Origin: Desulfobulbaceae bacterium
GTDB taxonomy: Bacteria; Desulfobacterota; Desulfobulbia; Desulfobulbales; Desulfocapsaceae
DNA length: 59,157 bases
Assembly (NCBI GenBank): GCA_024636345.1
Contig: JAGXHG010000037.1
Coordinates: 132,191-191,347, forward strand
Direction of reading: 5' to 3'
The notes under the pieces are model-generated. The model was not told where the DNA came from. It saw only the letters and a list, made by a program, of their open reading frames with translations, and did not search any database. How positions within the stretch are numbered: the first letter of the stretch is position 1; each line of letters starts with the position of its first letter. The position numbers and the translations under genes are program-made. Below, one piece after another: positions 17,427-26,563 of this stretch.

Positions 17427-17469
17427 GATAATGACTACTACATATAATCAATAATCATTATCAGGTCAA
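17427..17469 (-). promoter_or_regulatory. perR promoter with overlapping Fur/PerR-type box
   Basis: On the minus strand TTGACC (17469-17464), a 17-bp spacer and TATATG (17446-17441) make a sigma70-type promoter. The spacer and its edges read GATAATGATTATTGATTAT, which is close to the hexamer-repeat Fur/PerR box. A second inverted half (GATAATGA at 17427-17434 on the plus strand) lies downstream. Binding here would block RNA polymerase, which fits autorepression of perR and the genes below it. Confidence 0.75.
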
Positions 17470-17559
17470 GGATTGATTTTGACCAACTTTAATCCACTCC
17501 CGGCAGATCAACTCGAAAAGAAAAAATAAGCGTACACAGCAAGAAAAGAGACAAAAGCC

Positions 17560-19695
17560 CTAGCACAATACCAAAGCAGGCACCAGACAATACGCCACTT
17601 CATCGGCAGGTAGAGGGTTACTGATAAAGAATCCCTGTACTTCATCACAGTGATGTTGACGTATAAACTGAAGCTGCTCCTGAGTTTCCACTCCTTCAGC
17701 AATGGTTGTCAGACCAAGACTTCCGGCCAGAGCGATAATGGCGATAATAATGGCCGCATCGTTGGGATCAGTAGTAATGTCCATGACAAAACTACGGTCG
17801 ATTTTCAAGGTATCAAGCGGGAAACGTTTCAAGTAATTCATGGAGGAATATCCCGTTCCGAAATCATCAACCGACAGAGTCACCCCGAGCGCTTTCAATT
17901 CGCTGAGGGTAGTAATAGTTGTATCAATATCCTGCATGATGGAGCTCTCCGTCAGCTCCAGCTCAAGCATGGATGGCGAAAGGCCGCTATCATCCAGGGC
18001 CTGTTTGACCATCGTCACCAGCCCCCCCTGGCGAAACTGGTGACTGGAGATATTGACTGCTATACGAATCGGTGCCAGGCCAGCCTGCTGCCATGCGTAG
18101 GCCTGACGACAGGCCTCATTCAATACCCATGCACCAATGGGGATAATAAGACCAGATTCTTCGGCAATGGAGATAAATTCCAACGGGACAATCAGGCCTC
18201 GCTCAGGATGCTGCCAACGGATCAACGCTTCAAGCCCGGAAATTTTTCCACTGTGCAGATGAACCTGTGGCTGATAAAAGAGAACAAACTCATCTCGCGC
18301 CAGGGCTTTTTTCAGATCAATTTCCAGATTCAATCTTTCAGTGGCCCTGTCATTCATATCCTGAGAAAAGAATTTAAAGGTATTGCCGCCACTCTGCTTG
18401 GCATGAGACATGGCCACGTCGGAATTTTTGAGCAAGGCCTCTACGCCTTCGGAATCACCGGGGAAAACAGAAATGCCAACACTGCATGAAACATTAATTT
18501 CCCGGCCACCTACGGAAAAGGGTTTTTGCAGCATGTCAAGTATCCGCAGGACCACTCCGGAGATAGAATCCTCTATAAAAAGTCCAGTGAGAAGGATACT
18601 GAATTCATCGCCTGTCAGACGTGACAAGATGATCTCGGACTCCTTGGATGAGACAAATTTCCCGAAGATATCGGATCGTCGAATAGAGTCTGACAGGCAG
18701 GTTGCGACCATTTTTAACAAATCATCTCCTGCACTGTGGCCGAGAGTATCGTTAATACGCTTGAACCGATCAATACCGATATAAAGCAAAGCCACCTTGT
18801 TACTGGCCCGTACGGCGGCCAACAGCGCCTGTTCCACATATTTGGTAAAGAGCTGACGATTGGGTAGACCGGTCAGGGAGTCATAATAGGCAAGGAAACG
18901 GATCTTTTCCTCCGACTGCTTTCTCTCACTGATATCCTGCACTGTACCGTGCATACTGACGGGAGACCCGTTGCTATCATATTCCACCTCGGCCTGCTCG
19001 TGAATGATGCGGGTCAACCCATCCGCCTGCTGTATTCGATATTCCAAATGATATGATTTTTTCTCCTCCAAGGCTTTTTTTACGGCAGCCAGGACCGCTT
19101 CTTTTTCATCGGGATGGACATATTGCAGAAACATCTCATGATTGAAGGGCCCTTCGACAGGGTCCCGCCCGCACAGGGTGCACATCTGATTTGAACAATA
19201 GACAGTATCTTTGTCGAAAACCCAGTCCCAGTTACCAAGCTTGGCTATCTTCTGGGCAATAGACAAACGCTGCTCACTCTGACGCAGATTACGAAAGGCG
19301 TCTCCGGCACGCAACAGATAACGCACCCGATGGCTCAAGAGCGGCCAGTTAACCGGCTTGGTCATAAAATCGGTTGCGCCAGCATCAAAGGCCCGCAGGA
19401 TCGAGGCAATATCATCCAGACCGGTCACCAGAACAATGGCCGTGTCAATGCCGTTGGGCAGCTTTCTCATCTCGGCGCAGGCAGTAAATCCATCCATGCG
19501 CGGCATCTTGACATCCATGAGAACGAGATCAGGGGAACTACGCTGAAAGAGCTCCAATGCCTCCACACCATCCTCTGCCTCTTCTACTGCCAGATTATCC
19601 TCAAGAAGGGTTTCAACAATGAGCAGCCGTAACGCCATGTCATCGTCGACGACGAGCACAACCGGCTGCCGGCTGACACCTTTGCTGTTATTCAT
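17560..19695 (-). CDS. REC-PAS-GGDEF-EAL response regulator, probable c-di-GMP phosphodiesterase
   Basis: A 711-residue cytoplasmic response regulator. The receiver domain (residues 12-130) has the acidic pair DDD, phospho-Asp in VLMDVKMP and Lys in MTKPV. It is followed by a PAS/PAC domain, a GGDEF domain with the degenerate motif LTGDEF and a complete EAL domain (LEALIRW, ELTESSIM, VDDFGTGYS, KIDRSFV, IAEGVET). The degenerate GGDEF and intact EAL suggest net c-di-GMP breakdown, perhaps with GTP control by the GGDEF part. It overlaps the hybrid kinase gene by 8 bp (ATGAATAA), so the kinase is its likely phosphodonor. Confidence 0.93.
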   Translation of the reverse strand: MNNSKGVSRQPVVLVVDDDMALRLLIVETLLEDNLAVEEAEDGVEALELFQRSSPDLVLMDVKMPRMDGFTACAEMRKLPNGIDTAIVLVTGLDDIASILRAFDAGATDFMTKPVNWPLLSHRVRYLLRAGDAFRNLRQSEQRLSIAQKIAKLGNWDWVFDKDTVYCSNQMCTLCGRDPVEGPFNHEMFLQYVHPDEKEAVLAAVKKALEEKKSYHLEYRIQQADGLTRIIHEQAEVEYDSNGSPVSMHGTVQDISERKQSEEKIRFLAYYDSLTGLPNRQLFTKYVEQALLAAVRASNKVALLYIGIDRFKRINDTLGHSAGDDLLKMVATCLSDSIRRSDIFGKFVSSKESEIILSRLTGDEFSILLTGLFIEDSISGVVLRILDMLQKPFSVGGREINVSCSVGISVFPGDSEGVEALLKNSDVAMSHAKQSGGNTFKFFSQDMNDRATERLNLEIDLKKALARDEFVLFYQPQVHLHSGKISGLEALIRWQHPERGLIVPLEFISIAEESGLIIPIGAWVLNEACRQAYAWQQAGLAPIRIAVNISSHQFRQGGLVTMVKQALDDSGLSPSMLELELTESSIMQDIDTTITTLSELKALGVTLSVDDFGTGYSSMNYLKRFPLDTLKIDRSFVMDITTDPNDAAIIIAIIALAGSLGLTTIAEGVETQEQLQFIRQHHCDEVQGFFISNPLPADEVAYCLVPALVLC

Positions 19696-22555
19696 CAGGT
19701 ATATTCTCCAGTTCTACCAGAAACGCATCAAGAACCTTCTGGAACGATTCCTCCAGGATAGCAAGCAAGTCCTTTGCCGCCTCGGATTTTTGACGATAAC
19801 CATAATCTTCCAGCTCTTTGCAAATTGCAGCAAGTTTAGCGGCCCCGAGATTAGCACTTGCCGATTTCAGGCTGTGGGCCGATTCCTGCAAGAGAACATT
19901 ATCTCCACTGCTGACAGCATCACGAATGGATCGCAGGAGGGCCGGGGAGTTCTGCTGATACAGCTCTATAATTTTTTTCAAGACATTGGGTCTACCCGGA
20001 CGCTGCAGTGAACGAATCATATCCAGTCTTGCCTGGTCGAGAAGTGATTTCCCCTGAGACCGACCTTCCAGCTCAAAAGCCTCTTCTATCTTCTGGCTCG
20101 TTATGGTTCTGGATTTCAAGAACTTCCCCATAACCTTCTGCAATGAATCCATATAAAAAGGCTTACTTAAATAGTCATCCATACCGGCAACCTGGCATTG
20201 CTCCTTGATGCCCATCTGCACGTCTCCTGTCAGGGCAATAATAGGTACCCGCTCTTTTCCGCACTCGGCTTCGTTTCTCCGTATTTCCTTTGTGGCAGTA
20301 AAGCCATCCATTTCCGGCATATGGCAATCCATCAGGATGAGATCGTATTTCTTACCGGAGGCTGCAGCCACCGCCTCTCTACCGTTTTCTGCCACATCAA
20401 TCCGACACTGCATTATGTGAAGCATGTATTGGCAGACATCCTGATTGATCAGGTTATCTTCAACCAGAAGGATATGGGCATCAAAAACAATAGTCGATGA
20501 AAGTGAGTCATCCGGGTGCGTCACTCCTTCATCTTCTTTTTTTCCCAGCCGGGAGAGAAGAGTATCGAAGAGCAGGTTTTGGCGAACCGGCTTGGAAAGA
20601 TACAACTCGACACCAGCTCGGGCTGCAAGGGACGACTGGTCATCAAAAGAGGCAGAACTTAACATAACAAGACCGATATCACAGATTAATGGATCGGTCC
20701 GTATCTGCCGAGCCAACTCAATGCCATCCATTTCCGGCATGTGCCAATCGAGAAGAGCAACATCATAGGATACACCCTCAGCAGCGGACTTTCTCAGCAA
20801 ATCCAGGGCCTGGACCCCGCTTTCCACCGCAACACTGGTGACCCCCCAGGATCGCACCTGGCTTGTAAGAATATCACGATTGGTGGCATTATCATCAACA
20901 ATGAGAAGCCGCATTCCGAGCAGATTATCCCTCTTTTTATCAATATACCTTTCCCCGGAATCGGGGCGACAGGTGAATGTCAAGGTGAACCAGAAAACTG
21001 AACCTCGGCCCGGCTCGCTGTCAACGCCTATTTCCCCCCCCATGAGTTCAACGAGTTGACGAGAGATGGAGAGTCCAAGACCGGTGCCGCCATATTTTCG
21101 GGTAGTTGAGCTGTCCGCCTGGGAAAACAAATCAAAGATATAATTTTTCTGGTCTGGGCTAACACCTATACCCGTGTCTTCGACAGCAAAGCGAAACGTT
21201 CTTTTTTCTCCTGTTGCCGCCATCTCCTCAATGCGCACCACCACCTCACCCGAATTGGTAAATTTAATGGCATTAGCGAGCAGATTCACCAGTACCTGAC
21301 GTAACCGGTTTGAATCTCCTTTTGCGGCAATAGGCATAGGACCTACAAAAACAGGGATTAACTCCAGGCCCTTCGCTTGGGCGCGCTCTGCCATCATCTC
21401 GGAAGCATTTTCAACCAGCTCGCGCAGATCAAAAACATGCTCCTCAAGATCAAGCTTACCCGCCTCTATCTTGGAGAAATCAAGGATATCGTTAATAATA
21501 GCCAAAAGGGAATCAGCAGAACGCAGGATTGTGTCGGCAAAATGACGCTGCCTCTCTTTGAGACCCGTATTAAGTAGCAGCTCAGTCATCCCCAGGATCC
21601 CGTTCATCGGTGTACGTATCTCGTGGCTCATAGTGGACAGAAATTCACTTTTTGCTCTACTGGCAGCCTCAGCACCGACAAGGGCTGCCTCCAGATTCCG
21701 CACCGTTTCTTCCAGTTCTTCCTTGGCAAGCGAAAGCTCACCTGTTCGAGAAGCAACCATCTTCTCCAGGCCTGTGCTGTACTTCAACAGATCATTGTCT
21801 CTGGACTGAATCTCGGCGACCATGTCATTAAAACGATCAATCAGGACGCCGAATTCATCATTACTCTCTTTTTTCACCCTGACTGAATAATCTTTTCCCC
21901 GGGTCACTTCCCCCATTGACCGCATCAAAGCTAAAAGTGGGCTGGTAAAGACTTTCTGCATCCTGGCGGCAACAATAAGGACGACAAGAAGAGTAACGGC
22001 AACGATAATGGAGATGACGATGTAGAAGGAATAGAGTCTGGTACGAAGCTGGCTCATATCATTGACCAGATGAATAGTCCCCACCATGCTCTCGGAAAAA
22101 TAGACATCCTGAATGACATGGAGAGAACCGTCTGACATAAAACTTTTGGTACTCGCCTGAAATTTGTCAGGGTCCAGCATTTTTTTCCCGTCAAGATGAC
22201 GGTGGACCTCATCACTGATCTTCACGGCATTCCGGTCGTCACGGACATATTCTGCGAATATGACCCGTTGCGCATCATGCAAACCGGCATAGATGATTTC
22301 AGGTTTTACCCGAAGGCTTCGCAGCATTTCCCGGGCAGCCTCCTGATCATTAAAGGCCAGAGCTGCACCGCTGTTTGAGGCAATCACCTCGGCCATAGAA
22401 GACAATTCTTCGGTAATATATTTACGGGCGTTTCTTTTCTCGTTTATAACCAGCGCACTGGTGACAAGGGCCAGAGCCAGCACGATAGTCAGACTCATCA
22501 TCAGGAGAAGCTTGGTTCTGATGGAGAGATCATGACGTTGCAACAAGATGCCCAT
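19688..22555 (-). CDS. hybrid sensor histidine kinase (HAMP-HisKA-HATPase-REC-REC-Hpt)
   Basis: A 955-residue membrane sensor kinase. TM1 is at residues 13-36, TM2 at 175-197, with a periplasmic sensor between that looks like the CHASE8 type (ASNSGAALAFNDQEAA). HAMP and a short coiled coil precede HisKA with the phospho-His 311 in SHEIRTPMNGI. The ATPase has NLLANAIKFT, DTGIGV and GGTGLGLSIS. Two receiver domains follow (ALLDWHMPEMDG and ILMDCHMPEMDG). A C-terminal Hpt domain carries AHSLKSASANLGA. It forms a phosphorelay that can end on the EAL response regulator coded next to it. The YfiR-like gene lies 1 bp upstream. Confidence 0.95.
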   Translation of the reverse strand: MGILLQRHDLSIRTKLLLMMSLTIVLALALVTSALVINEKRNARKYITEELSSMAEVIASNSGAALAFNDQEAAREMLRSLRVKPEIIYAGLHDAQRVIFAEYVRDDRNAVKISDEVHRHLDGKKMLDPDKFQASTKSFMSDGSLHVIQDVYFSESMVGTIHLVNDMSQLRTRLYSFYIVISIIVAVTLLVVLIVAARMQKVFTSPLLALMRSMGEVTRGKDYSVRVKKESNDEFGVLIDRFNDMVAEIQSRDNDLLKYSTGLEKMVASRTGELSLAKEELEETVRNLEAALVGAEAASRAKSEFLSTMSHEIRTPMNGILGMTELLLNTGLKERQRHFADTILRSADSLLAIINDILDFSKIEAGKLDLEEHVFDLRELVENASEMMAERAQAKGLELIPVFVGPMPIAAKGDSNRLRQVLVNLLANAIKFTNSGEVVVRIEEMAATGEKRTFRFAVEDTGIGVSPDQKNYIFDLFSQADSSTTRKYGGTGLGLSISRQLVELMGGEIGVDSEPGRGSVFWFTLTFTCRPDSGERYIDKKRDNLLGMRLLIVDDNATNRDILTSQVRSWGVTSVAVESGVQALDLLRKSAAEGVSYDVALLDWHMPEMDGIELARQIRTDPLICDIGLVMLSSASFDDQSSLAARAGVELYLSKPVRQNLLFDTLLSRLGKKEDEGVTHPDDSLSSTIVFDAHILLVEDNLINQDVCQYMLHIMQCRIDVAENGREAVAAASGKKYDLILMDCHMPEMDGFTATKEIRRNEAECGKERVPIIALTGDVQMGIKEQCQVAGMDDYLSKPFYMDSLQKVMGKFLKSRTITSQKIEEAFELEGRSQGKSLLDQARLDMIRSLQRPGRPNVLKKIIELYQQNSPALLRSIRDAVSSGDNVLLQESAHSLKSASANLGAAKLAAICKELEDYGYRQKSEAAKDLLAILEESFQKVLDAFLVELENIPDE

Positions 22556-22556
22556 T

Positions 22557-23126
22557 TCAGTTACTCTCCACGATGCTTGCCAGCTGCAGTATCCGGGAAC
22601 TAATTTTCAACCCATGCCGTTCTGCTTCCTGGGGATTAATCTCAAAATGCAGCCTGCCATTTTTACTGATAAAATTAATGATCCCGCCGATTCTGGCGAA
22701 GCCTGGCGTTTCACCAATGATCAACACAGGCCGGTCTTTGACGGCCGTCAATAACCTGAGCAGGGTGGTACGGTCAATAACATTAGCGACAAAAAGGATT
22801 TCACACCCCCGGCAGTCGCCAGCCGTAGTTATGAAACGAACTCGCAATACTCTGTCACCAACCTGCTTGCCGTCAATGGACTTAAAGGCCATGGCAAGCA
22901 ATTCATCATCTCCGACAAGGCCGACATCAATGGTTGCAGGAGAGTCGGCAAAGACTGTTTCGGGCCAGAGGGTGACCTTTGCAAAATTAAGGACAAACGC
23001 GGCCTTCACCGCATATTCCTCCCCTTCTCTGGCGAGTATTTTGTCAGGCAGCAGGAAGAAGCTTCCCTGAAGCCAGAGGCAGAGAAAAACAGCCAAAGTA
23101 CAGTTATGTATGATTTTCTTAAACAC
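22557..23126 (-). CDS. YfiR family periplasmic protein (DUF4154)
   Basis: A 189-residue exported protein with an N-terminal hydrophobic signal (TLAVFLCLWLQGSFFLL). The family signature is visible: EYAVKAAFVLNFAKVTLWPE, then GLVGDDEL, GCEILFVAN and the GFARIGGIINFI tail. YfiR of Pseudomonas is a periplasmic inhibitor of a membrane diguanylate cyclase; here it probably feeds the sensor domain of the kinase coded 1 bp downstream. The only start in frame near the domain is GTG at 23126, with a weak ribosome-binding site. It follows the TonB-dependent receptor by 19 bp. Confidence 0.88.
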   Translation of the reverse strand: MFKKIIHNCTLAVFLCLWLQGSFFLLPDKILAREGEEYAVKAAFVLNFAKVTLWPETVFADSPATIDVGLVGDDELLAMAFKSIDGKQVGDRVLRVRFITTAGDCRGCEILFVANVIDRTTLLRLLTAVKDRPVLIIGETPGFARIGGIINFISKNGRLHFEINPQEAERHGLKISSRILQLASIVESN

Positions 23127-23145
23127 AGATACGAGCAGCCTTGGC

Positions 23146-25224
23146 TTAAAATTTATAGGTCAACTTACCGTACACACTCCGCCCAACTTCGGTGGGAAGG
23201 GTGAAGGTTTCCTGAACAAATTCCACATGACCTCCGTCCAGCAGATTTTGGCCAACCAGCGACAACTCGATCTTGGCCACAGGCCGCCAGGCAAGGCGCA
23301 GATCACAGGTGACATACTCATCGATCGTAAACCAGCCATTCTGTGACAGAACATAAACCGCGCTGGCACTATCCACATAACGAAACCAGATGTTCAGATC
23401 CAGATCGTCTCGCAGATTGATAAACCCCCGTAAAGAGGCCTGGTGCTGGGGTTCTTCTCCAACCTGCCCGTCGAGTTCCATATTGCTGTCCAGGTAACTG
23501 TAGGCCAGGTCAAGCTTCAGCCAATCGGTAGCCTGCCAGGCTAGGGCAAGTTCCAGGCCTTTGGAAGCGGCAGAACCGTAATTAGTGGCCAGATTGGTCT
23601 GCACAATACCGGTTCCAGTAAATACTGTATCTTGAGCTTGAAATGTCCTCAATTTGTCATAGTCATTGTAAAAAAGGGCTGCGTCCAGCGAGAAATCATG
23701 AGATGCAAGAAAACGATATCCCAGTTCATAAGCTGTCAGTTTTTCCGCCTCCAAATTATTGTTTCCCAACATTAGTACCGTTATCGGCAGGGGGTTCCGT
23801 GGATTATAATAGGGACTGGAAGAATTAAAACTGTCAGGGTAGGGCCTTATCCCGGCAAGGACAGTCCCGTCACCCTCCACCCTTGAGGGCGTGCGTACGG
23901 CCCGGGACACCGAGGTCCACAGTTTATTACTGGTATCAATCGCCCAAAGGAGACGGGCACTGGGCTGTAACTCAGAACCAGTGTAATCGTTATGCTCCAG
24001 CTTTGAACCAAGGGTCAGCCAGAAACGATCACGGGCAATCATGATTTCATCCTGCAGAAACGCACTGTAGAGATTATCTTGCCGGCTATCTGGATCCATG
24101 GTCACCAAGGTGACATCAGGATTACTGAAGTCATCCTGACTGGAACGATAACGCGCACCCCAGACAACATCATTCCGCTCCCCGAACTTCACTTGATGCT
24201 GCAACTCGACGTCAAAACTGTCCCGCTTTTCTACTATAAAAGCTTCATCGCGGTCAGTCCTGTCATAATAGGCCTGCAGGGTAAATTTGGATTCTGATGA
24301 CAGCACATGCTCCCAGAGCGCCACTATATTCTTGCCGGAAACGTTAGTGTCATCATGGAAAAAGCTGGAAAATCCATCTGAAAGAGACCAGGTAGAGGAA
24401 GGAGCATTCATCAGCTGGTTAATATTTCCACTATAGATATCACCATGGAGAGTGAGGCTGTCTTTTGCGGTTAAGGAAGAATCAACACGAAATCCCCCAC
24501 GTGCCATGTCCCAGTCATCATTGGCATCTTCGCCTGTTGGATACTGAAATTCATCTCTGGCAAAACCTTTGGCATAAAAACGGCCATAACTATTTTTACC
24601 AAAGGACGCACCATAACGGGCGCCGGCAAAGGCCTGCTCCTGATCCCCTCCTCCTAGGGCAACGAGTCCTCCCAGTGTGTCAGCCGCATGTTTAGTGATA
24701 ATATTAATAACGCCGTTTACCGCATTGGCACCCCAGAGGGTGGCACCGGGACCGCGGATGACCTCGATACGATCGATATCCTCCAGCATGACGTCCTGCA
24801 CCTCCCAGTACACACCGGAATAAGAGGGAGTGTAAACACTACGCCCGTCGATCATCACCAGCAGCTTGTCAGCAAAACGGCTGTTGGCTGACCGGCTGTT
24901 TACCGCCCATTTATTTGAGTCGATACGGGCCACATTAAGCCCGGGAACCATACGCAGGGCATCGGGGATATTGGTTACGCCGGATTTTCTCAGATCATCA
25001 TTGGTAATGACAAAGATGGCGGCAGCACTGTCAGAGAGATTCTGCACCTTTTTACTGACCGAAGTGACCTTGAGGCCCATCAGTTCCTCAATGCTTAATC
25101 CCGTCAGGTCCAGATTCTCTGCTCCTGAAACAGTGGGCTGCTGCCACAAAACAAGCGAGGCAAGCGCACATAAGAGCTTGTGTTTTTGCAAACCTTGATA
25201 TATTTTTCCTGTCCCTGATCTCAT
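23146..25224 (-). CDS. TonB-dependent outer-membrane receptor
   Basis: A 692-residue outer-membrane beta-barrel. A signal sequence (KLLCALASLVLWQQPTVSGA) is followed by a TonB-box-like stretch (LTGLSIEELMGLKVTSVSKK). The plug domain has SDSAAAIFVITNDDLRKSGV, RMVPGLNVARID, DRIEVIRGPGATLWGANAVNGVINIIT, and the barrel ends in the aromatic KLTYKF. The ligand is not known; the plug resembles receptors linked to signalling operons rather than to siderophore biosynthesis. It starts the operon with YfiR, hybrid kinase and EAL regulator, so it may sense or import the signal. AAAGGAG lies 8 bp before the ATG. Confidence 0.94.
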   Translation of the reverse strand: MRSGTGKIYQGLQKHKLLCALASLVLWQQPTVSGAENLDLTGLSIEELMGLKVTSVSKKVQNLSDSAAAIFVITNDDLRKSGVTNIPDALRMVPGLNVARIDSNKWAVNSRSANSRFADKLLVMIDGRSVYTPSYSGVYWEVQDVMLEDIDRIEVIRGPGATLWGANAVNGVINIITKHAADTLGGLVALGGGDQEQAFAGARYGASFGKNSYGRFYAKGFARDEFQYPTGEDANDDWDMARGGFRVDSSLTAKDSLTLHGDIYSGNINQLMNAPSSTWSLSDGFSSFFHDDTNVSGKNIVALWEHVLSSESKFTLQAYYDRTDRDEAFIVEKRDSFDVELQHQVKFGERNDVVWGARYRSSQDDFSNPDVTLVTMDPDSRQDNLYSAFLQDEIMIARDRFWLTLGSKLEHNDYTGSELQPSARLLWAIDTSNKLWTSVSRAVRTPSRVEGDGTVLAGIRPYPDSFNSSSPYYNPRNPLPITVLMLGNNNLEAEKLTAYELGYRFLASHDFSLDAALFYNDYDKLRTFQAQDTVFTGTGIVQTNLATNYGSAASKGLELALAWQATDWLKLDLAYSYLDSNMELDGQVGEEPQHQASLRGFINLRDDLDLNIWFRYVDSASAVYVLSQNGWFTIDEYVTCDLRLAWRPVAKIELSLVGQNLLDGGHVEFVQETFTLPTEVGRSVYGKLTYKF

Positions 25225-25325
25225 ACGACTACTCCTTTCTATCTTGAGTAAGATCCATCAAATCCGATGAAAATTAACTACTTTAGGATAGCATCGAGTG
25301 ATGCCGGTTAGCAAATAACTTTTGA

Positions 25326-25378
25326 GCATTTTATTGTTTTTCGAGAATATTTGGCCACAATATCTGACAATAAAATGC
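25326..25378. promoter_or_regulatory. perfect 12-bp inverted repeat in the divergent intergenic region
   Basis: GCATTTTATTGT at 25326-25337 is exactly repeated in reverse at 25367-25378, with a 29-bp loop that itself holds a weaker palindrome (AATATTtggccacAATAT). It lies in the 307-bp gap between the TonB receptor (minus) and the ABC ATPase (plus). A second small hairpin (GCATCgagtGATGC, 25291-25304) is nearby. It may be an operator or a leader RNA structure; no known riboswitch matches. Confidence 0.55.
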
Positions 25379-25531
25379 AAGTATTCGAACAGGAGCCTGA
25401 CGATGATGGGTCTATATGAGATGAGCGTAGCCGAGGGCAATACCCTTAGAGAGCAAGTTACTATTCTGAGGATAATATTCTTATATTATGGTATATGGAA
25501 ACTTTGATCAACCCTAGGAAATCACGTTTAT

Positions 25532-26416
25532 ATGAATCAAATAATTGAAGTCATAAATCTCAGTAAACTCTTCGGAGAAAATAAAGCAGTAACAGATGCC
25601 TCTTTTTCCGTCAAAGAGGGAATCTGTTTTGGCCTGCTGGGTCCCAATGGCGCGGGTAAAAGCACCACCATGGAGATCGTGGAGGATATTATTGCCGCCA
25701 GCAGTGGCGAGATCCTCTACAAAGGGCAACCCAGAAGCACCTCATTCCGCGAAGAGATCGGAATCCAATTCCAGCACACCTCGCTGCTCAATTTTCTAAC
25801 GGTGGCAGAAACCCTGCTCTCGTTCCACAAACTGTATCAAGAGCCTGAAGACCTGCAAGTCCTCATTGAGCGCTGCGATCTCTCTCCCATTTTAAAGAGA
25901 CGGAACGATCAACTCTCCGGAGGCCAACTGCAAAGACTGATGCTGGCCTTAGCCCTTGTCAACAAGCCTCGTCTGGTTTTTCTTGATGAACCTTCGACCG
26001 GCCTTGATCCGCAATCACGCCGAAATCTATGGGATATTGTCCGCCAGATCAAGGAAGAAGGAAAGACCATCATCATGACCACCCACTCCATGGAAGAGGC
26101 GGAATACCTCTGCGATGAGGTGGCGATCATGGATATGGGCAGCATCATTGCCTGGGACACCCCGACCCGGTTGATTCAGGCCCATTGCCAGGGCAACTCC
26201 ATTCTCCTGCCCGAGTCAGCTTTTAAAATGAACCTGGACACGCTGCCTTTTACCTGGAAGCGGCGCGACAAAACCATTGTCCTGGAAACCGCCCATATCC
26301 ATGAAGGACTGAACAAATTGCTGCACCTCGATATCGACCTGACCGATATGGCTATCCACTCATCCAACCTCGAAGATGTTTTTTTATGTCTGACCGGCAA
26401 AGGGTTGAGGGATTAA
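25532..26416 (+). CDS. ABC transporter ATP-binding protein (ABC-2 exporter)
   Basis: A 294-residue ATPase of the drug/lipid/natrium-type ABC-2 exporters. It has Walker A GPNGAGKST near residue 38, signature LSGGQLQRL, Walker B LVFLDEPSTGLD and the switch His in MTTHSMEEAEYL. The C-terminal 60 residues are a variable regulatory tail. It pairs with the permease 147 bp downstream; the gap holds a small hairpin. The exported compound is unknown. Confidence 0.92.
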   Translation: MNQIIEVINLSKLFGENKAVTDASFSVKEGICFGLLGPNGAGKSTTMEIVEDIIAASSGEILYKGQPRSTSFREEIGIQFQHTSLLNFLTVAETLLSFHKLYQEPEDLQVLIERCDLSPILKRRNDQLSGGQLQRLMLALALVNKPRLVFLDEPSTGLDPQSRRNLWDIVRQIKEEGKTIIMTTHSMEEAEYLCDEVAIMDMGSIIAWDTPTRLIQAHCQGNSILLPESAFKMNLDTLPFTWKRRDKTIVLETAHIHEGLNKLLHLDIDLTDMAIHSSNLEDVFLCLTGKGLRD

Positions 26417-26464
26417 AAGCTGATCTCCCGCCGGGACGCTGAGGAATCTTTTTGCCAGCAGGCC

Positions 26465-26493
26465 ACGGAGAGAGCCAATGCGGCCTTCTCCGT
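26465..26493. promoter_or_regulatory. small hairpin between ABC ATPase and permease genes
   Basis: ACGGAGA at 26465-26471 pairs with TCTCCGT at 26487-26493. No T-run follows, so it is not a standard terminator. It may stabilise the upstream mRNA or lower permease expression. Function is inferred only from position. Confidence 0.35.
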
Positions 26494-26563
26494 ACTTCAG
26501 TATCTTTGAAAAAGAACGTTACAAATCAATTATTCATTACCAAATTATTACAAAAATTCTGCC

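Noticed and set aside
25225..25531. c-di-GMP or cobalamin riboswitch before the TonB receptor
   Set aside because: The inverted repeat is clear, but the conserved bases of these riboswitch classes could not be found.
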